From: Candidatus Muproteobacteria bacterium
GTDB lineage: Bacteria; Pseudomonadota; Gammaproteobacteria; Acidiferrobacterales; Sulfurifustaceae
Assembly (NCBI GenBank): GCA_023266455.1
Contig: JAHFQD010000132.1
Location: 1-5,890 of the forward strand
Length of the DNA: 5,890 nt
Direction: 5' to 3'
Shown one piece after another: positions 1-4,981 of the stretch. The notes beneath the pieces were generated by a model that did not search any database, was not told the DNA's origin, and saw nothing but the letters and a program-made list of their open reading frames with translations. The position numbers and the translations under genes are program-made. The stretch's first letter is position 1, and each line of letters starts with the position of its first letter.

Positions 1-668
1 CGCACCCCCCGGCGTTTCCCTTCGTCGCCCTGCTGGTGTCGGGTGGGCATACCTTGTTGGCGGACGTCCAGGGCATCGGCCGTTACACCATTCTCGGCGA
101 ATCGGTGGACGACGCGGTCGGCGAGGCGTTCGACAAAACCGCCAAGCAATTAGGGCTGGGTTATCCCGGTGGGCCGGCCATCGCGCGCATGGCCGAGTAT
201 GGACGCGTGGGCATGTTTACGTTTCCGCGTCCGATGATCGACCGGCCAGGATTGGATTTTTCTTTTTCCGGATTGAAGACGGCGGTCGTGACCACGCTCG
301 CCGATTTAACGCTCGACGATCAAACCATCGCCGACATCTGCGCCGGGTTTCAAGAAGCGGCGATCGACACACTCGTGATCAAGTGCGAACGCGCGCTGAA
401 GCAAACCAGCCACAAACGTTTGATCGCGGCCGGTGGCGTGAGCGCGAATAAATTATTGCGCGAACGCTTGAGCGCGATGACGAAAAAAAATGGCGCGTCG
501 GTTTATTACCCGCGCCCGGAATTCAGCACCGACAATGGCGCGATGGTGGCGTATACCGGAGCGATGCGATTGCTGGCGGGTGAACAAGATACGCCGACGC
601 TGAACGCGCGGGCGCGGTGGCGGATCGAGGAATTGACAGTGCCGATGGGAAACTCGGTACTCAATTAA
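1..668 (+). CDS. tsaD: tsaD (partial, 5' end outside window): tRNA N6-threonylcarbamoyladenosine transferase subunit
   Basis: TsaD (Kae1/Gcp/YgjD family) transfers the threonylcarbamoyl group from threonylcarbamoyl-AMP to A37 of ANN-decoding tRNAs. It acts in the cytoplasm with TsaB and TsaE. The frame is open from the left edge and reads [16 protein letters not shown], so a GTG at 36 is internal and not a start. About 220 of the usual ~335-340 residues are present. Visible family blocks are [23 protein letters not shown], [26 protein letters not shown] and [13 protein letters not shown]. The Asp of the last block corresponds to a metal ligand (D300 region in E. coli). The two histidine ligands would lie upstream of the window. 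The frame is intact to the TAA at 666-668. It converges on plsY across a repeat-filled gap. The tsaD-plsY-folB order is known in gammaproteobacteria. Identification is very secure. Confidence 0.97.
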   Translation, partial: HPPAFPFVALLVSGGHTLLADVQGIGRYTILGESVDDAVGEAFDKTAKQLGLGYPGGPAIARMAEYGRVGMFTFPRPMIDRPGLDFSFSGLKTAVVTTLADLTLDDQTIADICAGFQEAAIDTLVIKCERALKQTSHKRLIAAGGVSANKLLRERLSAMTKKNGASVYYPRPEFSTDNGAMVAYTGAMRLLAGEQDTPTLNARARWRIEELTVPMGNSVLN

Positions 669-693
669 CAACTTTTAAGATTCCCCTCACCCT

Positions 694-719
694 GTCCCTC
701 TCCCTGTGGGAGAGGGGAC
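694..719. repeat. CCCTCTCCC-TGT-GGGAGAGGG hairpin
   Basis: A 9-bp perfect stem (696-704 with 708-716) encloses a 3-base loop. The GTC just before it and GAC just after it could extend the stem around a one-base bulge. Similar C/T-rich and G/A-rich hairpins are common dispersed intergenic repeats in gamma- and betaproteobacteria (recalled, not searched). Downstream on the plus strand is an A-rich stretch rather than a T-run, so it is not a classical rho-independent terminator for tsaD. Confidence 0.6.
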
Positions 720-848
720 CAAAAATATAGGCACTACTTTTACCTACTGATTTCGTCTTCTTGTCTTCTCCGCAATTTAAGTTAAGTGATGCAGAGAAGT
801 TATTTGAAAGTCTATCCCCTCTCCTGCAGGGAGGTGAGGCGAGGATTT

Positions 849-873
849 CATGAATGTCCATTGGACATTCATG
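849..873. repeat. Perfect 25-base palindrome (12-bp arms, 1-base centre)
   Basis: The arm CATGAATGTCCA (849-860) is followed by a single T and then by its exact reverse complement (862-873). Such symmetry could be a cruciform, an mRNA hairpin with almost no loop, or a site for a dimeric DNA-binding protein. It sits between two convergent genes and not in a promoter, so a repeat or structural role is more likely than an operator. Confidence 0.7.
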
Positions 874-883
874 CCGCTGAACG

Positions 884-906
884 GATGCAAGCGATGTTCT
901 TGCATC
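884..906. repeat. Stem-loop GATGCAAG / CTTGCATC
   Basis: An 8-bp perfect stem (884-891 with 899-906) encloses a 7-base loop. It lies ten bases beyond the 25-base palindrome and just inside the right terminal arm, and it appears to be part of the same composite element. It has no T-run on either side. Confidence 0.6.
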
Positions 907-961
907 AAGGTGGAATTGACAGGGTGAGGGAATCAAATACCGGTTGCTCTACCAATTACTT

Positions 962-1543
962 CTAACTTCCAATCTTCGCTTCCTCTCCTGCACGTAACCG
1001 CTGGATGTTCGGCCAGTGCCGATAGAACAGCAGCCCGCTAATGATAAACATCACGCTAACGTACGCCCAACTCGGCATGAGCCACGCGACGTAGATCGGT
1101 GCGAGCGCGGCGGCGACGAGGCCGGAGAGCGACGAGTAACGCGTGATGGCGGCGGTCACGGCCCAGGTGAGAATCAGCAACAGACCGATCCACGGATTAA
1201 TCGCGGTCCACACGCCCAACGCAGTCGCCACGCCCTTGCCACCTTTGAATCCAAAAAACAGCGGATACAAATGACCGATGAACGCGGCCAACGCGGTCGC
1301 GGCCAAGATGCCGGGACTGTGCGTCAGGAGATGCGCGAGGGTGACGGGGACGATACCTTTCAGCACATCGCCGAGCAGCGTCAGTACCGCGGCCAGGCGG
1401 CCGCCGTAACGCAGAATATTCGTCGCACCCGGATTTTTCGAACCGACGTTGCGCGGGTCTTCCAAGCCCAACGCGCGCGCGACCAAGATCGCGCTCGAAA
1501 CCGACCCCACCAAATAAGCCAGTATTGGCAACAGATAGATCAT
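962..1543 (-). CDS. plsY: plsY: acyl-phosphate:glycerol-3-phosphate acyltransferase
   Basis: PlsY is an inner-membrane enzyme that moves the acyl group from acyl-phosphate (made by PlsX) to glycerol-3-phosphate. The product is lysophosphatidic acid, in the first acylation of phospholipid synthesis. The 193-residue product has the usual length for the family. All three signature regions are visible: GSVSSAILVAR (13-23), VGSKNPGATNILR (33-45) and GHLYPLFFGFKGGKGVATALG (90-110), plus GDVLKG (58-63). Between them are hydrophobic stretches that fit the five-helix topology. The ATG at 1541-1543 puts the first membrane segment directly at the N-terminus, as in relatives. No strong Shine-Dalgarno sequence precedes it. 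It is convergent with tsaD and divergent from folB, with 65 bases between the starts. The frame is intact and all key motifs are present. Confidence 0.96.
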   Translation of the reverse strand: MIYLLPILAYLVGSVSSAILVARALGLEDPRNVGSKNPGATNILRYGGRLAAVLTLLGDVLKGIVPVTLAHLLTHSPGILAATALAAFIGHLYPLFFGFKGGKGVATALGVWTAINPWIGLLLILTWAVTAAITRYSSLSGLVAAALAPIYVAWLMPSWAYVSVMFIISGLLFYRHWPNIQRLRAGEEAKIGS

Positions 1544-1551
1544 GGCTCGGT

Positions 1552-1580
1552 ATTGGAAGGTACTGGATTCGCTTCGTCAA
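1552..1580 (-). promoter_or_regulatory. Possible plsY promoter
   Basis: On the minus strand TTGACG (1575-1580, 5 of 6 to the -35 consensus) is followed, after 17 bases, by TCCAAT (1552-1557, 4 of 6 to the -10 consensus). Transcription would begin within a few bases of the plsY ATG, leaving almost no leader. The -10 is weak, and this is inferred from pattern only. Confidence 0.35.
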
Positions 1581-1595
1581 GCTTGGCGTTTTCGT

Positions 1596-1601
1596 TATAG
1601 T
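1596..1601 (+). promoter_or_regulatory. Candidate -10 box of folB (TATAGT)
   Basis: TATAGT matches 5 of 6 of the -10 consensus and ends seven bases before the folB ATG at 1609, so a normal start point would fall on or next to the initiation codon. No convincing -35 is seen at 16-18 bases upstream. No Shine-Dalgarno sequence could fit between the box and the ATG. This suggests a leaderless folB-folK transcript, but it rests on one hexamer. Confidence 0.4.
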
Positions 1602-1608
1602 CGCGGGC

Positions 1609-1965
1609 ATGGACATCATTTACCTACGCGACCTCAAAATCGAATGCATCATCGGCATCTTCGAGTGGGAACGACGCATTAAACAGACCGTCGTGCTCGA
1701 TCTGGACATGGGCACCGACATTCACCGCGCCGCAGCCTCGGACAACATCGAAGACACTCTGGATTACAAGGCGATTTCTAAGCGTCTGGCCGAATACGTC
1801 GGCGCTTCGCAGTTCCAGCTGGTGGAGACGTTGGCCGAAAAAGTGGCCGAGGTCGTGTTGCAGGAATTCAAGGTTCCGTGGATTCGGGTACGCGTCAACA
1901 AGCGCGGCGCGGTGCGCAACGCGGTCGACGTCGGCGTGATTATCGAGCGTGGACACGCCGCGTGA
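1609..1965 (+). CDS. folB: folB: dihydroneopterin aldolase
   Basis: FolB cleaves 7,8-dihydroneopterin to 6-hydroxymethyl-7,8-dihydropterin and glycolaldehyde, a cytoplasmic step of folate synthesis. Bacterial enzymes often also epimerise at C2'. The product is 118 residues, normal for this single T-fold-domain family. Positions matching known active-site residues are intact: Glu21, Tyr53 (LDYKAI), Glu73 in LVETLAE, the pterin-anchoring glutamate, and Lys98 in VNKRGAVRNAVDVGVIIER. The start MDIIYLRDLKIECIIG is the usual FolB N-terminus. The frame is open further upstream, to a GTG or ATG near 1525, but that stretch overlaps the divergent plsY start and matches nothing in FolB. The stop overlaps the folK start as TGATG, so the two are translationally coupled. 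A TATAGT lies immediately upstream. Confidence 0.96.
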   Translation: MDIIYLRDLKIECIIGIFEWERRIKQTVVLDLDMGTDIHRAAASDNIEDTLDYKAISKRLAEYVGASQFQLVETLAEKVAEVVLQEFKVPWIRVRVNKRGAVRNAVDVGVIIERGHAA

Positions 1966-2456
1966 TGCCACGCGTTTACGTCAGCGTCGGCTCGAACATG
2001 GACCGCGAAAAGAATATTCGCGGCGCGTTTCAGGCGTTGGCGCGGCGCTTCGGCGACATAACGGCGTCGACGGTGTATCAAACCAAGGCCGAGGGATTCG
2101 ACGGCGAGGATTTTTACAACTTCGTCGCCGGCTTCGACACCGACGAGCCGCTTGAAACCGTACGCGATGTTTTGGCGACTGTCGAAACGAATCATGGCCG
2201 CACACGCGGCGGCGATCGTTATGGTCCGCGCACGCTCGATATCGACGTGTTGTTATACGGCGATTTGATTCGTCACGAAGGTCGCATCGACGTTCCGCGC
2301 GGCGAGATATTGAAATTCGGATTTGTGCTGGGTCCGCTGGCGGAGATTGCGCCGGAGCGACAGCATCCGGAAACAGGTGAACACTTCAAAGATTTGTGGC
2401 AGCGGTTTGAAAACAAATCCACGCTGCAACCGGTGCAGTTGGATTTCAACGATTAA
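1965..2456 (+). CDS. folK: folK: 6-hydroxymethyl-7,8-dihydropterin pyrophosphokinase (FolB-linked variant)
   Basis: HPPK moves pyrophosphate from ATP to the FolB product 6-hydroxymethyl-dihydropterin. The 163 residues match the usual size. Visible motifs are VSVGSNMDREKNI (6-18), DFYNFV (49-54) and the HPPK signature RYGPRTLDIDVLLYG (85-99), with Asp92 and Asp94 as the two Mg ligands and Arg79, Arg81 and Arg89 at the positions of E. coli R82, R84 and R92. The C-terminal block is FGFVLGPLAEIAPERQHPETG. By eye alignment, Arg112 and Phe118 replace E. coli His115 and Arg121, and Tyr86 replaces Trp89. This PRGEILKFGFVL form resembles the second FolK-like protein encoded next to folB in pseudomonads (recalled). 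It may be the main HPPK or a paralogue. The ATG at 1965 sits inside the folB stop (TGATG); the longer upstream frame overlaps folB and is not used. Confidence 0.9.
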   Translation: MPRVYVSVGSNMDREKNIRGAFQALARRFGDITASTVYQTKAEGFDGEDFYNFVAGFDTDEPLETVRDVLATVETNHGRTRGGDRYGPRTLDIDVLLYGDLIRHEGRIDVPRGEILKFGFVLGPLAEIAPERQHPETGEHFKDLWQRFENKSTLQPVQLDFND

Positions 2457-2896
2457 TTTTTATTTTTCTGCTCCGCCTTCTTCAACATCGACTCCAAATT
2501 TGCTTCGCTAAATCCGTTCATGCGTTGATCGCCGACGAGAATAATCGGCACGCCGCGTCCGCCTAGTCTTCTGAATTCCGCACGGGCGAAATCGTTTTTC
2601 TCCACGTCGTATTCCGTAAACGCGATCCCGTGCATCGTCATGTATTGGCGCGCGTGTTTGCAGACGCCGCACCACGAGGCGGAGTACATCACGACGTTCT
2701 GCGATGTCGATGGTGTTTCTTCCGTGGCAAGTTCAGCATCGTTATAAGAGCGAATCTGCATCTTCTCGACTTTGTCGCCGGCGTTCGGCGCTTGGTCGCT
2801 GAAGTGCGTGCGACCGTCGGGACCGGTCCACTTATAAAGTTCACCGGCGATAACCACGTGAGAGAAAAATAATGCGGTAACGATGACGTAACGCAT
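2453..2896 (-). CDS. Secreted DUF4124 / glutaredoxin-like CXXC protein
   Basis: The 147-residue product has three parts. The first is an N-terminal hydrophobic signal sequence (about 1-17, probable cut after VVIA). The second is a DUF4124-type segment (about 18-50) with the YKWTGPDGRTHFSDQAP pattern. The third is a glutaredoxin/thioredoxin-fold domain (about 66-142) with the redox pair CGVC (76-79) in SASWCGVCKHARQYM, a cis-proline block RGVP (Pro117) and GF (128-129). It is therefore predicted to act on thiols or disulfides in the periplasm, but substrate and partners are unknown. The start is supported by a GAGGTGGG ribosome site five bases upstream. It lies 26 bases after the SDR gene on the same strand and is probably cotranscribed with it. 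It ends overlapping the folK stop by four bases. DUF4124-glutaredoxin fusions are known in gammaproteobacteria (recalled). Confidence 0.88.
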   Translation of the reverse strand: MRYVIVTALFFSHVVIAGELYKWTGPDGRTHFSDQAPNAGDKVEKMQIRSYNDAELATEETPSTSQNVVMYSASWCGVCKHARQYMTMHGIAFTEYDVEKNDFARAEFRRLGGRGVPIILVGDQRMNGFSEANLESMLKKAEQKNKN

Positions 2897-2898
2897 GA

Positions 2899-2907
2899 CC
2901 CACCTCT
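2899..2907 (-). promoter_or_regulatory. Strong ribosome binding site of the DUF4124-glutaredoxin gene
   Basis: On the minus strand AGAGGTGGG lies just ahead of the ATG at 2894-2896, with the GAGGT core about five bases away. It is the clearest Shine-Dalgarno sequence in the window and fixes this start. It stands out because folB, mtnC and the methyltransferase gene show none. Confidence 0.7.
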
Positions 2908-2922
2908 TTTATATTTACGGCT

Positions 2923-3675
2923 TTACCCCATGACGACGCGTCCACCGTCGACGGCGATCACTTGCCCCGTCACGTACCCGGCGTCGCGAACCAAAAACAC
3001 CACCGCGCGCGCGATGTCGGCCGGTTCGCCGACGCGCTTGAGCGGCGTGCGCGAAATCAGCCGCTGCTTCGACATCTCGTCCATCCCCGCTTCCGGCCAC
3101 AACACCGCGCCGGGCGCGATGGCGTTGACGCGGATCTCCGGCCCCAACTCGCGCGCGAGTGACTTGGTGAGCATGATGACACCGGCTTTAGAAATGCTGT
3201 AAATCGGGTAGGTCGACAACGGACGCTCGCCATAAATATCGGCGATGTTAACGATGATGCCGTTGTTCTTTTTCAAATGCGGCGCCGCCGCTTGTGCCAG
3301 AAAAAACGGTGCTTTCAAATTAGTATCGACGATGTCGTCCCACTGTTCTTCCGTCGCCCCGCCCACGAGCGTCGGATAAAAACGCGCGGCGTTGTTCACC
3401 AACACATCGAGCCGTCCGAAGCGCTCCACGGTTTCGAAAACCAGATTACGATGCAACGGATCGCCGGCGGTGAGATCGCCGCGTACCAGCATCACCGAAT
3501 CGGGACGGATGCCGTGCAATTCTTGCTGCAACGCATGCGCCTTGGTTTCCGCCGACAAGTGATGCACCACCAATCGCATGCCTTCGGCGTGCAAGGCGCG
3601 CGCGATCGCGGCGCCGAGGCGATGCGCGCCACCAGTGATCAACGCTACCTTTCCCGTCAGCGGATTTTCAGACAT
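2923..3675 (-). CDS. Pteridine reductase-like short-chain dehydrogenase (FolM/PTR1 type)
   Basis: This is a 250-residue cytoplasmic SDR. The N-terminal nucleotide-binding motif is TGGAHRLG (14-21), with Arg19 in the TGxxxRxG arrangement typical of pteridine reductases. NNAARFYPT (94-102) matches the NNAxxFYPT of PTR1. The catalytic set is Asp146 (NIAD), Tyr159 and Lys163 (YSISK). An Asp in place of the usual SDR Ser is a mark of PTR1 and E. coli FolM. IRVNAIAPGAV and YVTGQVIAVDGGR close the fold. The likely reaction is NADPH-dependent reduction of dihydropterins (dihydromonapterin, possibly dihydrofolate). The nearby folB-folK pair supports a pterin role. The ATG at 3673-3675 gives the usual short lead MSENPLTGKVALITGG. 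It is divergent from the methyltransferase gene and likely heads a two-gene unit with the glutaredoxin-like gene. Exact substrate is inferred, not shown. Confidence 0.9.
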   Translation of the reverse strand: MSENPLTGKVALITGGAHRLGAAIARALHAEGMRLVVHHLSAETKAHALQQELHGIRPDSVMLVRGDLTAGDPLHRNLVFETVERFGRLDVLVNNAARFYPTLVGGATEEQWDDIVDTNLKAPFFLAQAAAPHLKKNNGIIVNIADIYGERPLSTYPIYSISKAGVIMLTKSLARELGPEIRVNAIAPGAVLWPEAGMDEMSKQRLISRTPLKRVGEPADIARAVVFLVRDAGYVTGQVIAVDGGRVVMG

Positions 3676-3735
3676 GAAGTCCGGTATGATGTCGGCCGAT
3701 ATTCATACATCCTAGCCTATCCCACGTTTCATACC
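3676..3735. promoter_or_regulatory. Divergent promoter region between the SDR and methyltransferase genes
   Basis: Sixty bases separate two divergent starts, so both promoters must lie here or inside the genes. On the plus strand TATGAT (3685-3690, 5 of 6 to the -10 consensus) would give a leader of about 40 bases for the methyltransferase gene, but no good -35 is seen. On the minus strand CATCAT, 10 bases before the SDR ATG, is a weaker -10 candidate. Neither gene has a strong Shine-Dalgarno sequence. I can assign no operator. Confidence 0.35.
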
Positions 3736-4914
3736 ATGAGCGAGCGAACGAACGGCGTTGTTTTCCCCGCCGATTGGCCGGCGCCCGATGCCGCGGCACT
3801 CGCACGTAGCCATTCTTTAACGCACACGATTCGCCGCGAGATCGATAGCGGCGACGGTTCGATTTCTTTCGCGCGTTACATGGAGTTGGCGCTGTACGCC
3901 CCGGCGCTCGGTTATTACAGCAACGCCGAACCCAAATTCGGTGAGCATGGCGACTTCATCACTGCGCCGGAGCTGTCGCCGTTGTTCGCACGTTGTCTGG
4001 CGAATCAAGTCGCGCAAATTTTGCAAACGCTCGGCGACGCCGACGTGTTGGAAGCCGGCGCCGGATCCGGCGCGCTCGCCGCCGAGTTGTTGGCGGCATT
4101 GGAAGCGCTCGGACATTTGCCGCAACGTTATTTCATTCTCGAATTGAGCGCCGCGCTGCGCGCGCAACAGCGGCAAACCTTGGAACGACGCGCACCACAA
4201 TTGCTCGGACGCGTACACTGGCTCGACGCGTTACCGGAGCATGGATTCCGTGGCGTGGTATTAGGCAACGAACTCCTGGACGCGATGCCGGTGGCGCGGT
4301 TTCACATCGCCGACGGCGATGTCGTGGAGCAACACGTGGCGTACGAAAACGAAAGCTTCGTTTTCTGTGAGCGCCCCGCGAGCGTCGGTGTGCGCGAACG
4401 CGTGGCCACACTCGGACTGGAATCCGGTTATCACTCCGAGATCGGCCTGCCGGCGGAGGCCTGGGTGCGCAGCATGGGCGAACGCTTAGCTGCTGGCGCG
4501 ATCCTGCTCATCGATTACGGTTTTCCCCGCGCGGAGTTTTATCATCCGCATCGTCGCGAAGGCACGTTGATGTGCCACTACCGTCAACGCGCGCATGCCG
4601 ATCCGTTAATCCTAGTGGGTTTGCAGGACATCACCGCGCACGTCGACTTCACGGCGATCGCCGAGGCCGGCCACGGCATCGGCTTGAGCGTGCTCGGCTT
4701 TACCTCGCAGGCGGCGTTTCTGATCGCCTGCGGCATCACTGCCTTGGCATCCGAACCGCTCGACGCGCGCGCGCAAATGCTGCGTGCGCAAGTGATCAAC
4801 AAGCTCACGGGACCGCATGAGATGGGCGAACTATTCAAAGTCATCGCGCTCGCGCGTGGAATCGACGCGCCGTTGCTGGGCTTCGTCATGCAGGATCGAC
4901 GACATCGGCTGTAA
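3736..4914 (+). CDS. MidA/NDUFAF7-family class I SAM-dependent methyltransferase
   Basis: The 392-residue product belongs to the family of human NDUFAF7 (MidA), which methylates an arginine of the complex I subunit NDUFS2. The bacterial role is not established, though complex I or another protein arginine is a reasonable guess. Visible blocks are SISFARYMELALYAPALGYYS (42-62), FGEHGDFITAPELSPLFA (68-85), the SAM-binding LEAGAGSGALAAELL (105-119), GVVLGNELLDAMPV (173-186), LLIDYGF (257-263), GTLMCHYRQRAHADPL (276-291) and GLQDITAHVDF (295-305). Length is typical and all motifs are present. The ATG at 3736 is chosen because the product then starts about 40 residues before the first family block. 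The frame is open back to 3277, but that stretch is antisense to the SDR gene. No Shine-Dalgarno sequence is evident. It is divergent from the SDR gene and followed at 67 bases by mtnC. Confidence 0.92.
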   Translation: MSERTNGVVFPADWPAPDAAALARSHSLTHTIRREIDSGDGSISFARYMELALYAPALGYYSNAEPKFGEHGDFITAPELSPLFARCLANQVAQILQTLGDADVLEAGAGSGALAAELLAALEALGHLPQRYFILELSAALRAQQRQTLERRAPQLLGRVHWLDALPEHGFRGVVLGNELLDAMPVARFHIADGDVVEQHVAYENESFVFCERPASVGVRERVATLGLESGYHSEIGLPAEAWVRSMGERLAAGAILLIDYGFPRAEFYHPHRREGTLMCHYRQRAHADPLILVGLQDITAHVDFTAIAEAGHGIGLSVLGFTSQAAFLIACGITALASEPLDARAQMLRAQVINKLTGPHEMGELFKVIALARGIDAPLLGFVMQDRRHRL

Positions 4915-4926
4915 ACCACGTTTCAT

Positions 4927-4951
4927 TCCCTCTCCTTTAAGGGGAGGAGAC
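4927..4951. repeat. Short CCCTCTCC / GGGGAGGAG imperfect inverted repeat
   Basis: The gap before mtnC contains CCCTCTCC, then TTTAA, then GGGGAGGAGA. It forms an imperfect hairpin and resembles the hairpins at 694-719 and 817-845 in composition, arm order and loop size. It is probably a degenerate member of the same dispersed intergenic family. It follows the methyltransferase stop but has no T-run, so a terminator role is doubtful. Confidence 0.45.
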
Positions 4952-4975
4952 CTAAATCGATTCTAAAAATATAAT
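4947..4975 (+). promoter_or_regulatory. Candidate mtnC promoter with consensus TATAAT and no leader
   Basis: A perfect TATAAT (4970-4975) stands six bases before the mtnC ATG at 4982. GAGACC (4947-4952), 17 bases upstream of it, matches only 3 of 6 of the -35 consensus and overlaps the repeat. Standard spacing would place the start point at or beside the ATG. The six bases between, CTTCCA, cannot serve as a Shine-Dalgarno site. The pattern suggests a leaderless mRNA. Confidence 0.5.
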
Positions 4976-4981
4976 CTTCCA

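Larger units (their letters stand above)
679..934. repeat. Composite inverted-repeat element in the tsaD-plsY intergenic gap
   Basis: This is a gene-free stretch between two convergent stop codons. Its ends are an inverted pair: GATTCCCCTCACCCTGTC at 679-696 and GACAGGGTGAGGGAATC at 918-934, which match over 17 bases with one G missing in the right arm. Inside lie a hairpin (696-716), a second CCCCTCTCC-type motif around a CCTGCAGG palindrome (about 817-845), a perfect 25-base palindrome (849-873) and an 8-bp stem-loop (884-906). The part from about 720 to 810 is AT-richer and shows no structure that I can see. No flanking target-site duplication is clear. It could be a MITE-like or REP-like dispersed element, or a cluster of independent repeats. 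It may also stop transcription arriving from either side, although no hairpin is followed by a T-run. No protein is supported here. Confidence 0.65.

Noticed and set aside
849..906. Palindrome and stem-loop as a CRISPR repeat or riboswitch
   Set aside because: There is no tandem repetition with spacers and no downstream gene start. The elements lie between two gene 3' ends.
661..936. Minus-strand open frame of about 91 codons across the tsaD-plsY gap
   Set aside because: It is made almost wholly of the inverted repeats and palindromes, has biased and low-complexity content, resembles no family, and has no ribosome site.
1016..1600. 194-codon plus-strand frame opposite plsY
   Set aside because: It is an antisense shadow of plsY, with Arg/Gln-rich sequence and no recognisable domain. 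The minus-strand frame carries all PlsY motifs.
1525..1608. Upstream extension of folB by 28 codons
   Set aside because: It would overlap the plsY start and remove the standard FolB N-terminus MDIIYLRDL. The residue numbering of Glu21, Tyr53 and Lys98 fits the start at 1609.
2457..2466. T-rich run just after the folK stop as an intrinsic terminator
   Set aside because: Only a weak 5-bp stem (about 2424-2438) precedes it, with a 15-base or longer gap, and the run lies inside the convergent glutaredoxin-like coding region.
3277..3735. N-terminal extension of the methyltransferase frame by 153 codons
   Set aside because: It is antisense to the SDR coding region, is rich in Arg, His and Gln as shadow frames are, and matches nothing in the MidA family. 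The ATG at 3736 is consistent with family length.
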